Source: Streptomyces triticagri
Lineage (GTDB): Bacteria; Actinomycetota; Actinomycetes; Streptomycetales; Streptomycetaceae
Direction of reading: 5' to 3'
DNA length: 64,000 bases
Assembly (NCBI RefSeq): GCF_003429565.1
Contig: NZ_QUAK01000038.1
Coordinates: forward strand, 1 to 64,000
In this document: piece after piece, positions 1 to 8,806 of the stretch
Position numbering within the stretch: the first letter of the stretch is position 1
Layout: every line of letters starts with the position of its first letter
Made by a program: the position numbers and the translations under genes
Notes under the pieces: generated by a model
The model's input: only the letters and a program-made list of their open reading frames with translations
Told to the model about the DNA's origin: nothing
The model's database searches: none

Positions 1-530
1 AGCACGGGCAGGGCGGCTGCTCCGAGGTCCACGGCCGCGGGCTCGGCGGCGGCCGGTGCGACGGCGGCCGGGCCCTGCGCGGGGGCGGCGGGTGCGCGCA
101 GCAGCTCTTCGAGGCGGTCCGCGAACTGCCGCACGATGCGGTCGCCGACCTCCGCCATGATGCCCCGGCCGAACTGCGCGGGCCGGCCGGTGATGTCGAG
201 GTCGGTGCGGACCCGTACCCGGGTGCCGGCGGGGTCCTCGTGCAGGCTCGCGGTGACGGTGGCCGAGGCCGTGCCGGCGCCGCGGGTTTCGTCGGCGCTG
301 AGGTCGAGGACCATGGCACGCTGCGGGGCGTCCCGCCGTACGGTGCCCTCGCCTCGGTAACTCATCTGTACGGCACCGACCTTGACCTTGACACGGCCGG
401 TGAAGCGGTCGCCGTCCAGGGTGTCGAGCACGGCGCCCGGCATACAGGGGGCGACCCGGGCGAGGTCGAGGAAGAGCGTCCACGCCTCGTCGGGTGCGGC
501 GGGGACGGTGAAGGAGTGGTCGAGTTGCAT
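1..530 (-). CDS. CoxG-like SRPBCC-fold protein, C-terminus cut by window edge
   Basis: The protein begins MQLDHSFTVPAAPDEAWTLF, the usual opening of CoxG/SRPBCC (START-like) carbon-monoxide-dehydrogenase subunit G proteins. The SRPBCC core fills roughly the first 145 residues, followed by an Ala/Pro-rich tail that runs off the window. CoxG proteins are thought to recruit or handle molybdenum hydroxylases at the membrane. It lies 47 bp downstream of the Mo-hydroxylase large-subunit gene and on the same strand, so it is the fourth gene of a CoxM-S-L-G operon. The ATG at 528-530 has a purine-rich GAGAGGACC stretch just upstream. The true C-terminus, which often carries a membrane anchor, cannot be seen. 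Confidence 0.85.
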   Translation of the reverse strand, partial: MQLDHSFTVPAAPDEAWTLFLDLARVAPCMPGAVLDTLDGDRFTGRVKVKVGAVQMSYRGEGTVRRDAPQRAMVLDLSADETRGAGTASATVTASLHEDPAGTRVRVRTDLDITGRPAQFGRGIMAEVGDRIVRQFADRLEELLRAPAAPAQGPAAVAPAAAEPAAVDLGAAALPV

Positions 531-577
531 GGGGTGGGTCCTCTCGGTGGTGCAGGGGCTCGGCTCTCGGCGGTCGC

Positions 578-2980
578 TCAGGTGCCGGCGGCGGCCCCGC
601 GGATCAGGTCGCGGACGCGGCTCGGGGAGAGCGGTCCGCGGCGTACGACGGCGCCGTGCGGGCGCAGGGCGTCCTCGACCGCGTTGGCGAGTACGGCCTG
701 AGGGGCGATGGCGCCGCCCTCGCCGAGTCCCTTGACCCCGAGGTCGTTCATCGGGCTCGGGGTGTGGAGCTCGTCCATGTCCAGGTCGGGGATCTCCGAG
801 GAGGTCGGCACCAGGTAGTCCATGTAGGTGCCGGTGCGGGGCTGGCCGTCCGGGCCGTAGATCATCTCCTCGTAGAGGGCGCCGCCGATGCCCTGGGCGA
901 TGCCGCCGGTGACCTGGCCCTCGGCGATCATCGGGTTGACGATGACGCCGGCGTCGTGCACGACGACGTACTGGAGGATCTCGATCTCGCCGGTGTGCGC
1001 GTCGACTTCGACGACCGCGGCATGCGCGCCGCTGGCGACGGCGAAGCCGGGCGGGCGGAAGTGCACGGTCTCGCTGAGTTCGGTGCCGTGCCGGCCGTCC
1101 GTGGGTTCGGGGACGCCGGGCAGGGCGGCCCGGCCGGCGAGTTCGGCGAGGGTGAGGGACGGCCCTTCGGGGTCTTTGGTGGTGAGGGTGCCGTCGTGCA
1201 GGTCGAGGGTGTCAGGGGCGACGGCCAGGCGCCGGGCCGCGGCCTCGATGATCTTCTCGCGGACCAGGCGGGCCGCGCGGTGGGTGGCGTTGCCCGCGTT
1301 GACCAGGGCGCGGCTGGCGATCGTACCGACGCCGAACGGGGTGGCGTCGGTGTCTCCGCCGATGACGTCGACGGCGTCGGGGCGTACTCCGATGGCGTCG
1401 GCCGCGATCTGCGCCATGGAGGTGCGGTGCCCCTGGCCCTGGGAGGGCGCGCCGATGGCGAGCCGGATGCGGCCGGTGGGAGTGACGTCGACACGGGCGG
1501 TCTCGAAGGGGCCGAGTCCGGTGGCTTCGATGTACAGGGCGAAGCCGATGCCGAGGTGTCTGCCGTCGGCCGGTCCGTTCCGCTGCCGGGCACGGATCCG
1601 CTCGGGCTCGACGCGGGCGACGGCGCGGCGCAGGAGTTCGGGGAAGTCACCGGAGTCGTACGACTGCGGCCGGCCCGAGCGGTCGACGAGACCTGTGGCG
1701 TACGGCATCGCGTCGGGTCCGATCAGATTGCGGGCGCGCAGCTCCTCGGGGGCGAGGCCGAGGCGGTCCGCGAGCCGGTCCATGGCGCGTTCCATCGCGA
1801 AGACCGCCTCGGGGCGGCCGGCGCCGCGGTAGGGCGTGGCGAAGGTGGTGTTGGTGAACACGCCCTTGACGTCGATGTGCAGGGCGGGGATGCGGTACGG
1901 GCCTGCCAGGTGGCACAGCGAGTTGTACGGCACGACGAGGCCGGTCATGTTGTACGCGCCGAAGTTGACGGTGATCCGGTCGCGCAGGCCGAGCAGCCGG
2001 CCGTCGGCGTCGGCCGCGAGTTCGATGCGGTGGATCTACTCGCGGGCGTGCGAGGAGGCGGTGAGGTTCTCGTTGCGGTCCTCGCGCCAGCGCACGGGGC
2101 GGCCGAGGATGCGCGCGGCGTGCGGTACGAGGAGTTCCTCGACGTAGAGGATGCCCTTCTGGCCGAAGCCGCCGCCGACGTCGGCGGCGATGACGTGCAC
2201 GGTGTCGGGGGTGAGGCCGAGGGTGTGGGCGACGGCGTCGCGGAGCCGGTGCGGTGTCTGGGTGCCCGACCAGAGGGTCAACCTGCCGGTGTAGGGGTCG
2301 ACTTGGGCGGACACCGCACGGGTCTCGATGGGCGAGGCGACGTAGCGGTGTGCCTGGAACTCCTCGCTGATCACGGTGTGCGCGCCGGCGAACGCCGCGT
2401 CGGGGTCGCCGACCGTGGTCGCGACCGCGACCGCGGTGTTGTCGCCGCCTTCCGGATGGAGCAGCGGGGCGTCGGCGTCCAGGGCGTGGTCGGGGTCGAC
2501 GAGGACGGGAAGTGCGGAGTAGCGCACGTCGATGAGTTCGAGTGCGTCCTCGGCGAGGTAGCGGTTCTCGGCGAGGACGACGGCGACCGGCTCGCCCACG
2601 TAGCGCACGCGGTCGCGGGCGAGCAGCGGCATGGGTGTCATCCGGACCGCGGGGGCCAGGAGTTCGGCGAGTGGGGGCGGGGTGCGCAGTTCTTCCTTGT
2701 TGAGGAGTTCGGGGAGGTGGGCGACGTCGGCGCCGGTCCCTACGGCGATGACGCCGGGGGCGTTGAGGGCGGCGCCGACGTCGACCGACTCGATCCCGGC
2801 GTGCGCGTGCGGGCTGCGCAGGAAGGCAGCCTCGATCGCGCCGGGCAGGGTGACGTCGTCCACGTAGCGGCCGTGGCCGCGCAGCAGTCGTTCGTCCTCG
2901 ACCCGGGGTACGGGCCGGCCGATCCAGGGGCCGTCGTCCGGGGCGGGGTGGGTCGTCAGTTCGCTCGTCGCGTTGTTCAC
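578..2980 (-). pseudogene. Molybdenum hydroxylase large subunit (CoxL/XDH-like), interrupted by in-frame TAG
   Basis: Over 800 codons this reads as a full-length xanthine dehydrogenase/CO dehydrogenase-type molybdopterin subunit. It has an N-terminal a/b hammerhead region, the GGGFGQKG molybdopterin motif, PYRGAGR, and a C-terminal GLGEGG with the catalytic Glu. The frame is broken at 2036-2038 by TAG, after residue 314 (..SSHARE*IHRIEL..); reading resumes in the same frame with no indel. Homologues normally carry Gln or a similar residue there, so a single CAG to TAG change would explain it. No ATG follows the stop until 1948, about 30 codons on. The loop reads PYRGAGR, not the AYxCSFR of true (form I) CO dehydrogenase, so CO is an unlikely substrate even if the gene is read through. 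The start is GTG at 2980, overlapping the CoxS stop by 4 bp (GTGA). It is a pseudogene, a strain-specific nonsense allele or a sequencing error. Confidence 0.85.
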
Positions 2981-3531
2981 TTCGCGCACTCCCCGTAGGT
3001 CTCGTCGAGTGCCCGGCCCACGGAGCGGCGGATGTTGCGGTAGCCGGTGCAGCGGCAGAGGTGTCCACTGAGGGCGTCGGCGACCTCGGTGGCGCCGGGG
3101 CGCTCCGGGCGGTCGGTCAGTGCGGTGGTCGTCATCAGGAATCCGGGGGTGCAGAAGCCGCACTGCATGCCGTGGCACTCGTGGAAGGCGCGCTGCACAT
3201 CGGTGAGGGGCGCGTCGTCGGGCGCGAGGCTCTCCACGGTGCGCAGTTCGGCGCCCTCGCACTGGACGGCGAGCGTGAGGCAGGACCGCACGGGTTCGCC
3301 GTCGAGGAGGACGGTGCAGGCGCCGCACACGCCGTGTTCGCAGCCGACGTGGGTGCCGGTGAGTCCGAGCCGGTCGCGCAGGAAGTCGCTGAGCAGCAGG
3401 CGGGATTCGACGGGGGCGGTGACCGGTTCGCCGTTGACCGTGAGGCGTATCTCGTGCCAGCCGGAGGGTTCGGTGAGCGGCGGGGTGCGGACGGTGGGCG
3501 TGGATGTGGGGACGGGGGTGGTGGAGGTCAT
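2977..3531 (-). CDS. Mo-hydroxylase small subunit, two [2Fe-2S] clusters (CoxS/XdhA type)
   Basis: A 184-residue iron-sulfur subunit. The N-terminal plant-ferredoxin fold carries CEHGVCGAC with a later Cys (VRSC). The C-terminal helical domain carries the second cluster motif, CGFCTPG followed by CRCTGY. It passes electrons between the molybdopterin centre of the large subunit and the FAD subunit. The ATG at 3529-3531 overlaps the stop of the FAD-subunit gene by ATGA, and its own stop overlaps the GTG of the large-subunit gene, so the three genes are translationally coupled. A Thr/Pro-rich N-terminal extension of about 25 residues precedes the fold. The gene is intact although its partner is interrupted. 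Confidence 0.93.
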   Translation of the reverse strand: MTSTTPVPTSTPTVRTPPLTEPSGWHEIRLTVNGEPVTAPVESRLLLSDFLRDRLGLTGTHVGCEHGVCGACTVLLDGEPVRSCLTLAVQCEGAELRTVESLAPDDAPLTDVQRAFHECHGMQCGFCTPGFLMTTTALTDRPERPGATEVADALSGHLCRCTGYRNIRRSVGRALDETYGECAK

Positions 3532-4391
3532 GAGCAGCGCTCCCATGCGGTGGTGCAGGCGCGGGCGAGGAGGTGGGCGGCGCTCTCGCGCCGGTAGGTG
3601 GCGGTGGCGTGCACGTCGTCGGCGGGATCGAGGCCGGCGAGTGCGGCGCACACCGCCGCGGCCACGGCCTCGGGAGCGACGGATGTGCCGATGAGTGCTT
3701 CCTCGGCGGAGTGCAGACGTACGGGCACGGGGCCGGCGCCGCAGCAGACGATGCGCGCGGACCGTACGGCATCCCCCGCACGGTCCAGGACGACGGCGAC
3801 TCCGACGGTCGCGAAGTCGCCGTGTCTGCGGGCGAGTTCCTCGAAGGCCCAGCCGCGCCCCGGAGCGGCCGGGAACACCACCTCGGTGAGCACCTCGTCC
3901 GCGTCGACCGCGGTCTGGAAGGTGGCCACGAAGAATTCGGCGGCCGGCACGGTACGGGTGCCGCGTGGTCCGGCGATCACGAAGCTCGCGTCCAGGGCGA
4001 GCGCGGCGGTGGGGAGTTCGGCGGCAGGGTCGTGGTGGGCGAGGCTGCCGCAGACGGTGCCGCGGCGGCGGATCTGCGGGTGTCCGATGTGGGCGAGCGC
4101 CGCGGCGAGCAGGGGCCAGCCCGCGCGGACGGCCGGATCGGCTTCGGCCCGGTGCTGGCGTACGGCGGCCCCGATGTGCAGGGCGCCTGCGGCGTCCACG
4201 TGGCTGCTGCCCAGTTCGGGGATGCGGGTGATGTCGACGAGCAGTCCGGGCCGGGCGAGGCGCATGTTGAGCATCGGGATCAGCGACTGGCCGCCCGCGA
4301 TCACCTTGGCGTCCCGCTCCTCGTCGGCGAGCAGGGCGAGCGCGTCGGTGAGTGTGCGGGGTGCCGTGTAGTCGAACGGTGTGGGTTTCAT
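3528..4391 (-). CDS. Mo-hydroxylase FAD-binding medium subunit (CoxM type)
   Basis: A 287-residue protein of the CO dehydrogenase flavoprotein family. The FAD pyrophosphate-binding motif AGGQSLIP is at residues 32-39. A second FAD loop, TVCGSLAHHDPAAE, lies around residue 105; the family consensus is TIGGxxAHxDPA. It is the first gene of the operon. The start is chosen at ATG 4389-4391 (MKPTPFDY), which matches the family N-terminus; an upstream in-frame extension is possible but rich in Arg and unlikely. The length of 287 aa is normal for the family. Confidence 0.92.
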   Translation of the reverse strand: MKPTPFDYTAPRTLTDALALLADEERDAKVIAGGQSLIPMLNMRLARPGLLVDITRIPELGSSHVDAAGALHIGAAVRQHRAEADPAVRAGWPLLAAALAHIGHPQIRRRGTVCGSLAHHDPAAELPTAALALDASFVIAGPRGTRTVPAAEFFVATFQTAVDADEVLTEVVFPAAPGRGWAFEELARRHGDFATVGVAVVLDRAGDAVRSARIVCCGAGPVPVRLHSAEEALIGTSVAPEAVAAAVCAALAGLDPADDVHATATYRRESAAHLLARACTTAWERCS

Positions 4392-4616
4392 CCGGGCCAC
4401 CTGGCCTCTCGGGTCGTCGAGCGTCATACGTCGCCGCATGTCCGTGGCGCGTCGTCGCACGTCCTCGTACCTCTTGCCTCGTGGGGATCGCGTCGGCCGC
4501 GTCGCACGGACCGGATTCCTCCACCAGGGATCTATCTAGTACCTGAAATGATTTACCCTAAAGTTTCTCCTGGCAAGGGGCTGCCGCCCATCTCTCGGTG
4601 GAACGGAGTGCGGGAC
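4392..4616. promoter_or_regulatory. Divergent promoter region, Mo-hydroxylase operon / xdhC-like gene
   Basis: This 225-bp spacer separates two divergent transcription units. The part around 4530-4575 is strikingly AT-rich for this genome (ctagtacctgaaatgattta, then ccctaaagtttctcc), which is where overlapping promoters would be expected. I see no clear operator palindrome. Confidence 0.5.
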
Positions 4617-5744
4617 ATGCGACACGTCATCGACACGGCGGCCGTCTGGCAGCGGTCGGGCGACCGGTTCGCCATGGCCACAGTGCTGCGGACCTGGGGT
4701 TCTTCGCCCCATCCGGCGGGCGCTTCGATGCTGGTGCACGAGGACGGCCGGGTCGTCGGCAGCGTGTCCGGCGGCTGCGTGGAGGCGAGCGTCTGCGCGG
4801 TGGCGGAGGAGGTGCTCGCGGGCGCAGACGCGCAGATCGAGACGTACGGCGTCGGGGACGAGGACGCCTTCGCGGTGGGCCTGACCTGCGGCGGCACCAT
4901 CGAGGTCCTGATCCGGGAGATCACCCGCGCGACCCCGGTCGCCCCGGTCGCCGCGGCGGTCGCCGACGGCCGCCCGGCCGCACTGCTCACCGACGTGGCG
5001 GGCGGCGGTTCGCTCGCCGTGGCCGCCGGTTCGGGGCCCGGCACGCACGCGACGCACGGCACGCTCGGCACGGCCGAGCTCGACCGGGCCGCGCGACTGG
5101 CCGCCGAGGGCCTGCTGTCCCGTGGTGCCAGCGGCGTCGTACGGGTGGGCCGAGAGCCTTCGGACACGGGCGGGGAAGCCGGGCCGTACTGCGGTCCGGC
5201 GCGCGAGTTGCTGGTGCAGTGCTTCGCCGCCCCGGCCCGTCTGCTGGTGTTCGGCGCGGCCGAGTTCGCCCGTCCGCTGGTCGCGGCGGGCGCACTGGTG
5301 GGGCGGCGGGTGACGCTCTGCGACGCCCGCGCCGCCTTTGCCACGCCGGAGCGGTTCCCCGGCGCCCACGAGGTCGTGGTCGACCGGCCCGAACGCTGGT
5401 TCGCGGCCCATGAACACCTCGTCGACGCCGCCACCGCGGTCTGCGTCCTCACCCACGACGCCCGGTTCGACGTGCCGTTGCTCGCGCTCGCGCTGCGCAG
5501 CCGGGCAGGGTTCGTCGGCGCTCTGGGCAGCAGGCGCACCCATCAGGACCGGCTCGGGCGTCTGCGGGAGGCCGGTCTCGGCCCCGTCGAACTCGGCCGG
5601 CTGCGCTCCCCCATCGGCCTCGACCTCGGCGGCCGCGGCCCCGAGGAGACGGCCGTGTCCATACTCGCCGAGATCATCGCCACCGCCCGCGGCGGCAGCG
5701 GACTCCCGCTCACCCGGCGCACCGGCCCCGTCCACAGCGCCTGA
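4617..5744 (+). CDS. XdhC/CoxI-family molybdenum cofactor maturation protein
   Basis: A 375-residue XdhC-family protein. The N-terminal domain carries TWGSSPHPAGASML and GSVSGGCVEASV, the family signature. The C-terminal Rossmann-type domain carries LLVFGAAEFARPLV, then FVGALGSRRTHQDRL, RLRSPIGLDLGGRGPEE and a terminal SILAEIIA helix. Members bind Mo cofactor and help insert the sulfurated form into xanthine dehydrogenase-type enzymes. It is divergent from the Mo-hydroxylase operon and probably serves it. The ATG at 4617 follows a GGAACGGAG ribosome site and starts the conserved region directly. Confidence 0.88.
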   Translation: MRHVIDTAAVWQRSGDRFAMATVLRTWGSSPHPAGASMLVHEDGRVVGSVSGGCVEASVCAVAEEVLAGADAQIETYGVGDEDAFAVGLTCGGTIEVLIREITRATPVAPVAAAVADGRPAALLTDVAGGGSLAVAAGSGPGTHATHGTLGTAELDRAARLAAEGLLSRGASGVVRVGREPSDTGGEAGPYCGPARELLVQCFAAPARLLVFGAAEFARPLVAAGALVGRRVTLCDARAAFATPERFPGAHEVVVDRPERWFAAHEHLVDAATAVCVLTHDARFDVPLLALALRSRAGFVGALGSRRTHQDRLGRLREAGLGPVELGRLRSPIGLDLGGRGPEETAVSILAEIIATARGGSGLPLTRRTGPVHSA

Positions 5745-5767
5745 CGGAGGATCCTCGACCCTTTTTG

Positions 5768-5793
5768 AACGACTGTTTTTGTGAACACTCGTT
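5768..5793. promoter_or_regulatory. Candidate autoregulatory operator of the TetR-MarR gene
   Basis: This is an imperfect inverted repeat, AACGACTGT, an 8-base TTTTGTGA spacer, then ACACTCGTT, with one mismatch between 9-bp arms. It sits in an AT-rich leader directly in front of a TetR-type gene, the usual place for a self-operator. That position also argues that translation starts downstream of it. Confidence 0.55.
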
Positions 5794-5806
5794 TAATCTG
5801 AGGCAG

Positions 5807-7090
5807 GTGGAATCGCAGCACAAGGGAGAACGGCACTCGTCGACGAGAGTTGCGTCACCCGGCGGTGTTCCCGGTACGGCGTTCGGGGCGCCCGGCGTAC
5901 GGCAGACTCCGAGGGTGAGACAGGACGAGGAGCCGAGGCGGCGGGGCCGCGCACACGATCCGCAGGGCCGGCGCAGAGCGGTGCTCGACGCGGCGCGACG
6001 CCTGTTCGCCGACCACGGCTACACAGGCGTCGGGATCCGCGCCATCGCGGCCGAGGCGGACGTCACGCCCGGCCTGGTGATGGCCTACTTCGGCACCAAG
6101 GACGCGCTCTTCCGCGAGGTCGTCGGCAGCGGCGCCGGCGTAGGACCCGAGGTGCTGCGGGCCGCGGGCGAGGATCCGGCACGACTGCCGGACGTGCTGG
6201 CCCGCGCCTACCTGGACCGCTGGGACCGGCTGCAGCCCGGTGACCCGTGGCCGGCCCTGATCCGCTCGGCGGTCACCCATGCGCCCAGCGCCGAGCTGCT
6301 GCGGAGCATCCTGGAACGGCAGGTCGGCGAGCCGCTGGCCGCGCTGCTCGGGGACGGCCCGGACGCCGAGGTGCGTACGGCCGTGGTCCGCAGCATCCTG
6401 TTCGGCGTGATCATGGAGCGGTACGTGTTCGCCCACGAGCCGGCCGCGTCCGTACCGTCGGCGGAGCTCGGCACCGCCCTCTCCGCGGCACTCGCCACCG
6501 CACTCGGCCCGGCTCCGTCCGCCGACACCGACAGCGGTACCGACACCGCCGGCGGTACCGACACCGTCGGCGTCCCCACCGCCCGTGCGACGCCTCCGGC
6601 ACCCACCGAGGCGCCCCGGACGGCACCGGCCGATCGCCGCGAACCCGCCCACTCCCCCGACCTGTTCGCCGCCCTCGGCGAGTGCACGCTGCGCTACCAG
6701 GCGCTGCTCGGCCGGATGGTGAAGGAGTACGGCATCAGCCTGCCCGCGCTCGACGTCCTCACCGCCCTGCACACCGCGGACGGATCACGCGGACTCACCA
6801 TGGGAGAGGTCTCGGCCACCGGGGCGGTACGGGCCGGCGGCCTCACCCAGCACGCGGACCGGCTCGAGGCGCGGGGTCTGATCCGGCGGGAACGCGACCC
6901 GCGCGACCGCCGCATCGTCCGCCTCCGCCTCACCGACGCGGGCAGCGAGCTCACCGATCGGGTGGCGGCCGCCCGCCGCGCCCGCGAGGACGAACTGCTC
7001 TCCGGCCTGGCGCCGGCGGACCGAAGGCGCCTCTCGGCGCTCCTCGGCACGCTGTCGCGCACGCTGGAGGCCGGTGGCCCGGAACTCTGA
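5807..7090 (+). CDS. TetR-MarR fusion transcriptional regulator
   Basis: One open frame encodes two regulators. The N-terminal half is TetR-like: the HTH runs RRAVLDAARRLFADHGYTG, then VTPGLVMAYFGTKDALFREV, followed by a helical ligand domain. A 50-residue Asp/Thr/Pro/Ala-rich linker follows (about 6510-6650). The C-terminal ~140 residues are a complete MarR winged-helix domain: YGISLPALDVLTAL, recognition helix GGLTQHADRLEARG, wing RRERDPRDRRIVRLRLT. The start is uncertain. GTG at 5807 has a GAGG four bases ahead; GTG at 5915 would give a tighter TetR N-terminus. It sits between the Mo-hydroxylase locus and the divergent MFS/catabolic operon and is a plausible regulator of either. Few regulators carry two complete DNA-binding domains from different families. 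Confidence 0.82.
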   Translation: MESQHKGERHSSTRVASPGGVPGTAFGAPGVRQTPRVRQDEEPRRRGRAHDPQGRRRAVLDAARRLFADHGYTGVGIRAIAAEADVTPGLVMAYFGTKDALFREVVGSGAGVGPEVLRAAGEDPARLPDVLARAYLDRWDRLQPGDPWPALIRSAVTHAPSAELLRSILERQVGEPLAALLGDGPDAEVRTAVVRSILFGVIMERYVFAHEPAASVPSAELGTALSAALATALGPAPSADTDSGTDTAGGTDTVGVPTARATPPAPTEAPRTAPADRREPAHSPDLFAALGECTLRYQALLGRMVKEYGISLPALDVLTALHTADGSRGLTMGEVSATGAVRAGGLTQHADRLEARGLIRRERDPRDRRIVRLRLTDAGSELTDRVAAARRAREDELLSGLAPADRRRLSALLGTLSRTLEAGGPEL

Positions 7091-7112
7091 GTCCAGAGCT
7101 CCGGGCCACCGG
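7071..7112. terminator. Bidirectional hairpin terminator
   Basis: Arms of 18 bp with one mismatch (7071-7088 and 7095-7112) enclose a 6-base loop. The 5' arm overlaps the end of the TetR-MarR gene. It lies between convergent genes, so it probably stops transcription from both sides. Confidence 0.75.
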
Positions 7113-7154
7113 CCCCCTATCGCCACTCGATCGCGGCGAACTCCCTTTTCTACG

Positions 7155-8528
7155 TCAGGAGTTGAGCTGCTCCAGCGTCTTCCCCTTCGTCTCGACGGCG
7201 AAGAGCGCGACGATCGCACCGATCAGGGCCACCCCCGCGAGCTGGGCGAAGACCAGCTTCAGGCTGCCGCCGGCGCCGAGGATCCCGCCGACGACGACCG
7301 GGCCGAGGATGACGCCGAGCCGGTTCCAGAGTCCGCCGAAGGCGGCGCCCTTGGCGCGGTTGCGGGTCGGGTAGAGCTCCGGCGAGTAGAGGTAGAGCCC
7401 GGCGTTGATCGCGTACAGGAAGAAGGTCGTCGCCGAGGCGAAGATCGCCACCTGCAGTCCTGAGGTGGCTCCGGCCAGGGCGAGGACGCCGAGCGTGAGG
7501 ACCGTGCCGCCGAGCGCCGCGACCAGGGCCGGCCGGCGTCCGATGCGGTCGATGAACATGGCGACGACGAAGGTGCCGATCAGTCCGGTCACGTTGCTGA
7601 GCAGGGTGTAGACGAGTGCCGTGGTCAGGTCGAGGCCGAAGTTCTTGGTGTAGAGCGACGGCAGCCAGGTGGAGATGCCGTGGTTGACGTAGTACGCGAC
7701 GAACCACAGTGCCGACACGATGACGGTACGGCGCAGATACCGGCCGACGAACAGCTCGCGCAGCCGCCCCCGGGTCACGTCCTCCTCCACCCGGTGGTCG
7801 GTCGCCGCGGGCGCGGGCAGGACGTCGCCGGTGGCGCGGGAGACCTGTGCCTCGATGTCCGCGAGCGCCCGCTCGGCCTCCTCGGTGCGTCCCCTGGCAA
7901 GCAGCCAGCGCGGTGACTCGGTCACGGTGCGCGGCAGCAGCGCGGCGAGGATCACCGGCACGGCACCGATCACGAACATCGCGCGCCAGCCGAAGTTGGG
8001 GACGACCCAGACGGCGACCAGGCTGGCGGCGGCGAGACCCGCCGGGAAGATCATCTCGTAGATCAGTACGAAGCGGCCGCGCTTGTCGGAGCGGGCAATC
8101 TCGTTGATGTACGTGGCGGCGACCGGGACGACACCGCCGATGCCGAGGCCCTGGACGAAGCGGAAGAGGGCGAAGGTCTCGATGTTCCAGGAGAAGGCGA
8201 CCGCGAGCGAGGCGATCGCGGTGACACCGACGCCGAGCGCGACGGTGCGCACCCGGCCGATCCGGTCGCCGAGCGAGCCGGCGAGCAGCGCTCCGATGAG
8301 CATGCCGATCGACGCGGCCGTCACGGCGAAGGTCGCCTGGCCGGTGCTGAGGTTCCACTCCTCCGTGAGGACCGGCAGTGCGGAGGCGGCGAGCAGCTGG
8401 TCGAACGCCTCGAAGAACGTCACGGCGCCGATCATGAATCGGACCTTGACGTGCCACCGGGATTGGGGCAGGCGCTCGAGCCTTGCGGCTATCGAACCTG
8501 CGGCAGCCGTGTCGGCCACAGTCGTCAT
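7155..8528 (-). CDS. MFS transporter, sugar/aromatic-acid porter type
   Basis: A 457-residue protein with twelve predicted membrane segments. The MFS signatures are GSLGDRIGRVRTV after TM2, FVQGLGIGG in TM4, PRWLLARGR at the end of the first half, MFIDRIGRRPALV in the second half, and a PELYPTRNRAKG motif near TM10. These are the motifs of the sugar-porter/AAHS/NiaP-like branch, which imports sugars, aromatic acids or nicotinate. It is transcribed divergently from the 11-gene catabolic operon starting at 8807, so uptake of that pathway's substrate is the most likely job. The ATG at 8526-8528 is preceded on its strand by GGAAGGATCCCCGTC. Confidence 0.9.
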   Translation of the reverse strand: MTTVADTAAAGSIAARLERLPQSRWHVKVRFMIGAVTFFEAFDQLLAASALPVLTEEWNLSTGQATFAVTAASIGMLIGALLAGSLGDRIGRVRTVALGVGVTAIASLAVAFSWNIETFALFRFVQGLGIGGVVPVAATYINEIARSDKRGRFVLIYEMIFPAGLAAASLVAVWVVPNFGWRAMFVIGAVPVILAALLPRTVTESPRWLLARGRTEEAERALADIEAQVSRATGDVLPAPAATDHRVEEDVTRGRLRELFVGRYLRRTVIVSALWFVAYYVNHGISTWLPSLYTKNFGLDLTTALVYTLLSNVTGLIGTFVVAMFIDRIGRRPALVAALGGTVLTLGVLALAGATSGLQVAIFASATTFFLYAINAGLYLYSPELYPTRNRAKGAAFGGLWNRLGVILGPVVVGGILGAGGSLKLVFAQLAGVALIGAIVALFAVETKGKTLEQLNS

Positions 8529-8806
8529 GACGGGGATCCTTCCGCAGCAGAGAAGCTGCGGCGACCCTAGAAGCGCTTAACTAAGCGGTCAATAGTTAAT
8601 GGCCTAAATACTTTCGACGACACTTCAGGGGTGACCGCCGAGCGCTCTGATGTCGAGCCGACGAACGGCACTTCGGCAAGTCGCGCGACCCAGGGGGTTG
8701 CGGGAATATATTTAAGCCCTTAGATTTCTAGCACTTGACCGACCTCGATCGAACTCGCAGCGAACCGTCAACAGGCCCATGCCCCGCCCCTCTTGGAGGT
8801 CTTGCC
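8529..8806. promoter_or_regulatory. Divergent promoter region, MFS transporter / catabolic operon
   Basis: The 278-bp spacer is unusually AT-rich for this genome at 8570-8620 and 8700-8735 (gaatatatttaagccc, tagatttctagcac). The two AT-rich blocks suit two back-to-back promoters. The clearest operator candidate is the 14-bp palindrome listed separately. Confidence 0.6.
8574..8587. promoter_or_regulatory. Perfect palindrome CGCTTA-AC-TAAGCG, operator candidate
   Basis: CGCTTA and TAAGCG are exact inverted repeats around a 2-base centre, 46 bp upstream of the MFS start codon and in the shared regulatory region of the catabolic operon. Candidate binders include the TetR-MarR fusion next door. 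Confidence 0.6.

Noticed and set aside
2036..2038. Programmed recoding (pyrrolysine or read-through) at the TAG in the Mo-hydroxylase gene
   Set aside because: No pyl-type genes or downstream stimulatory structure are visible and actinomycetes are not known to use it; a nonsense mutation or base error is simpler.
656..2998. Long open plus-strand frame of 780 codons opposite the Mo-hydroxylase large subunit
   Set aside because: It is an antisense shadow of a high-GC coding frame; composition is Gly/Asp/Val-rich without any domain, and the minus-strand protein has clear motifs.
3528..4460. Longer start of the FAD subunit at 4460
   Set aside because: The added residues are Arg/Met-rich with no family match, while MKPTPFDY at 4391 is the usual N-terminus.
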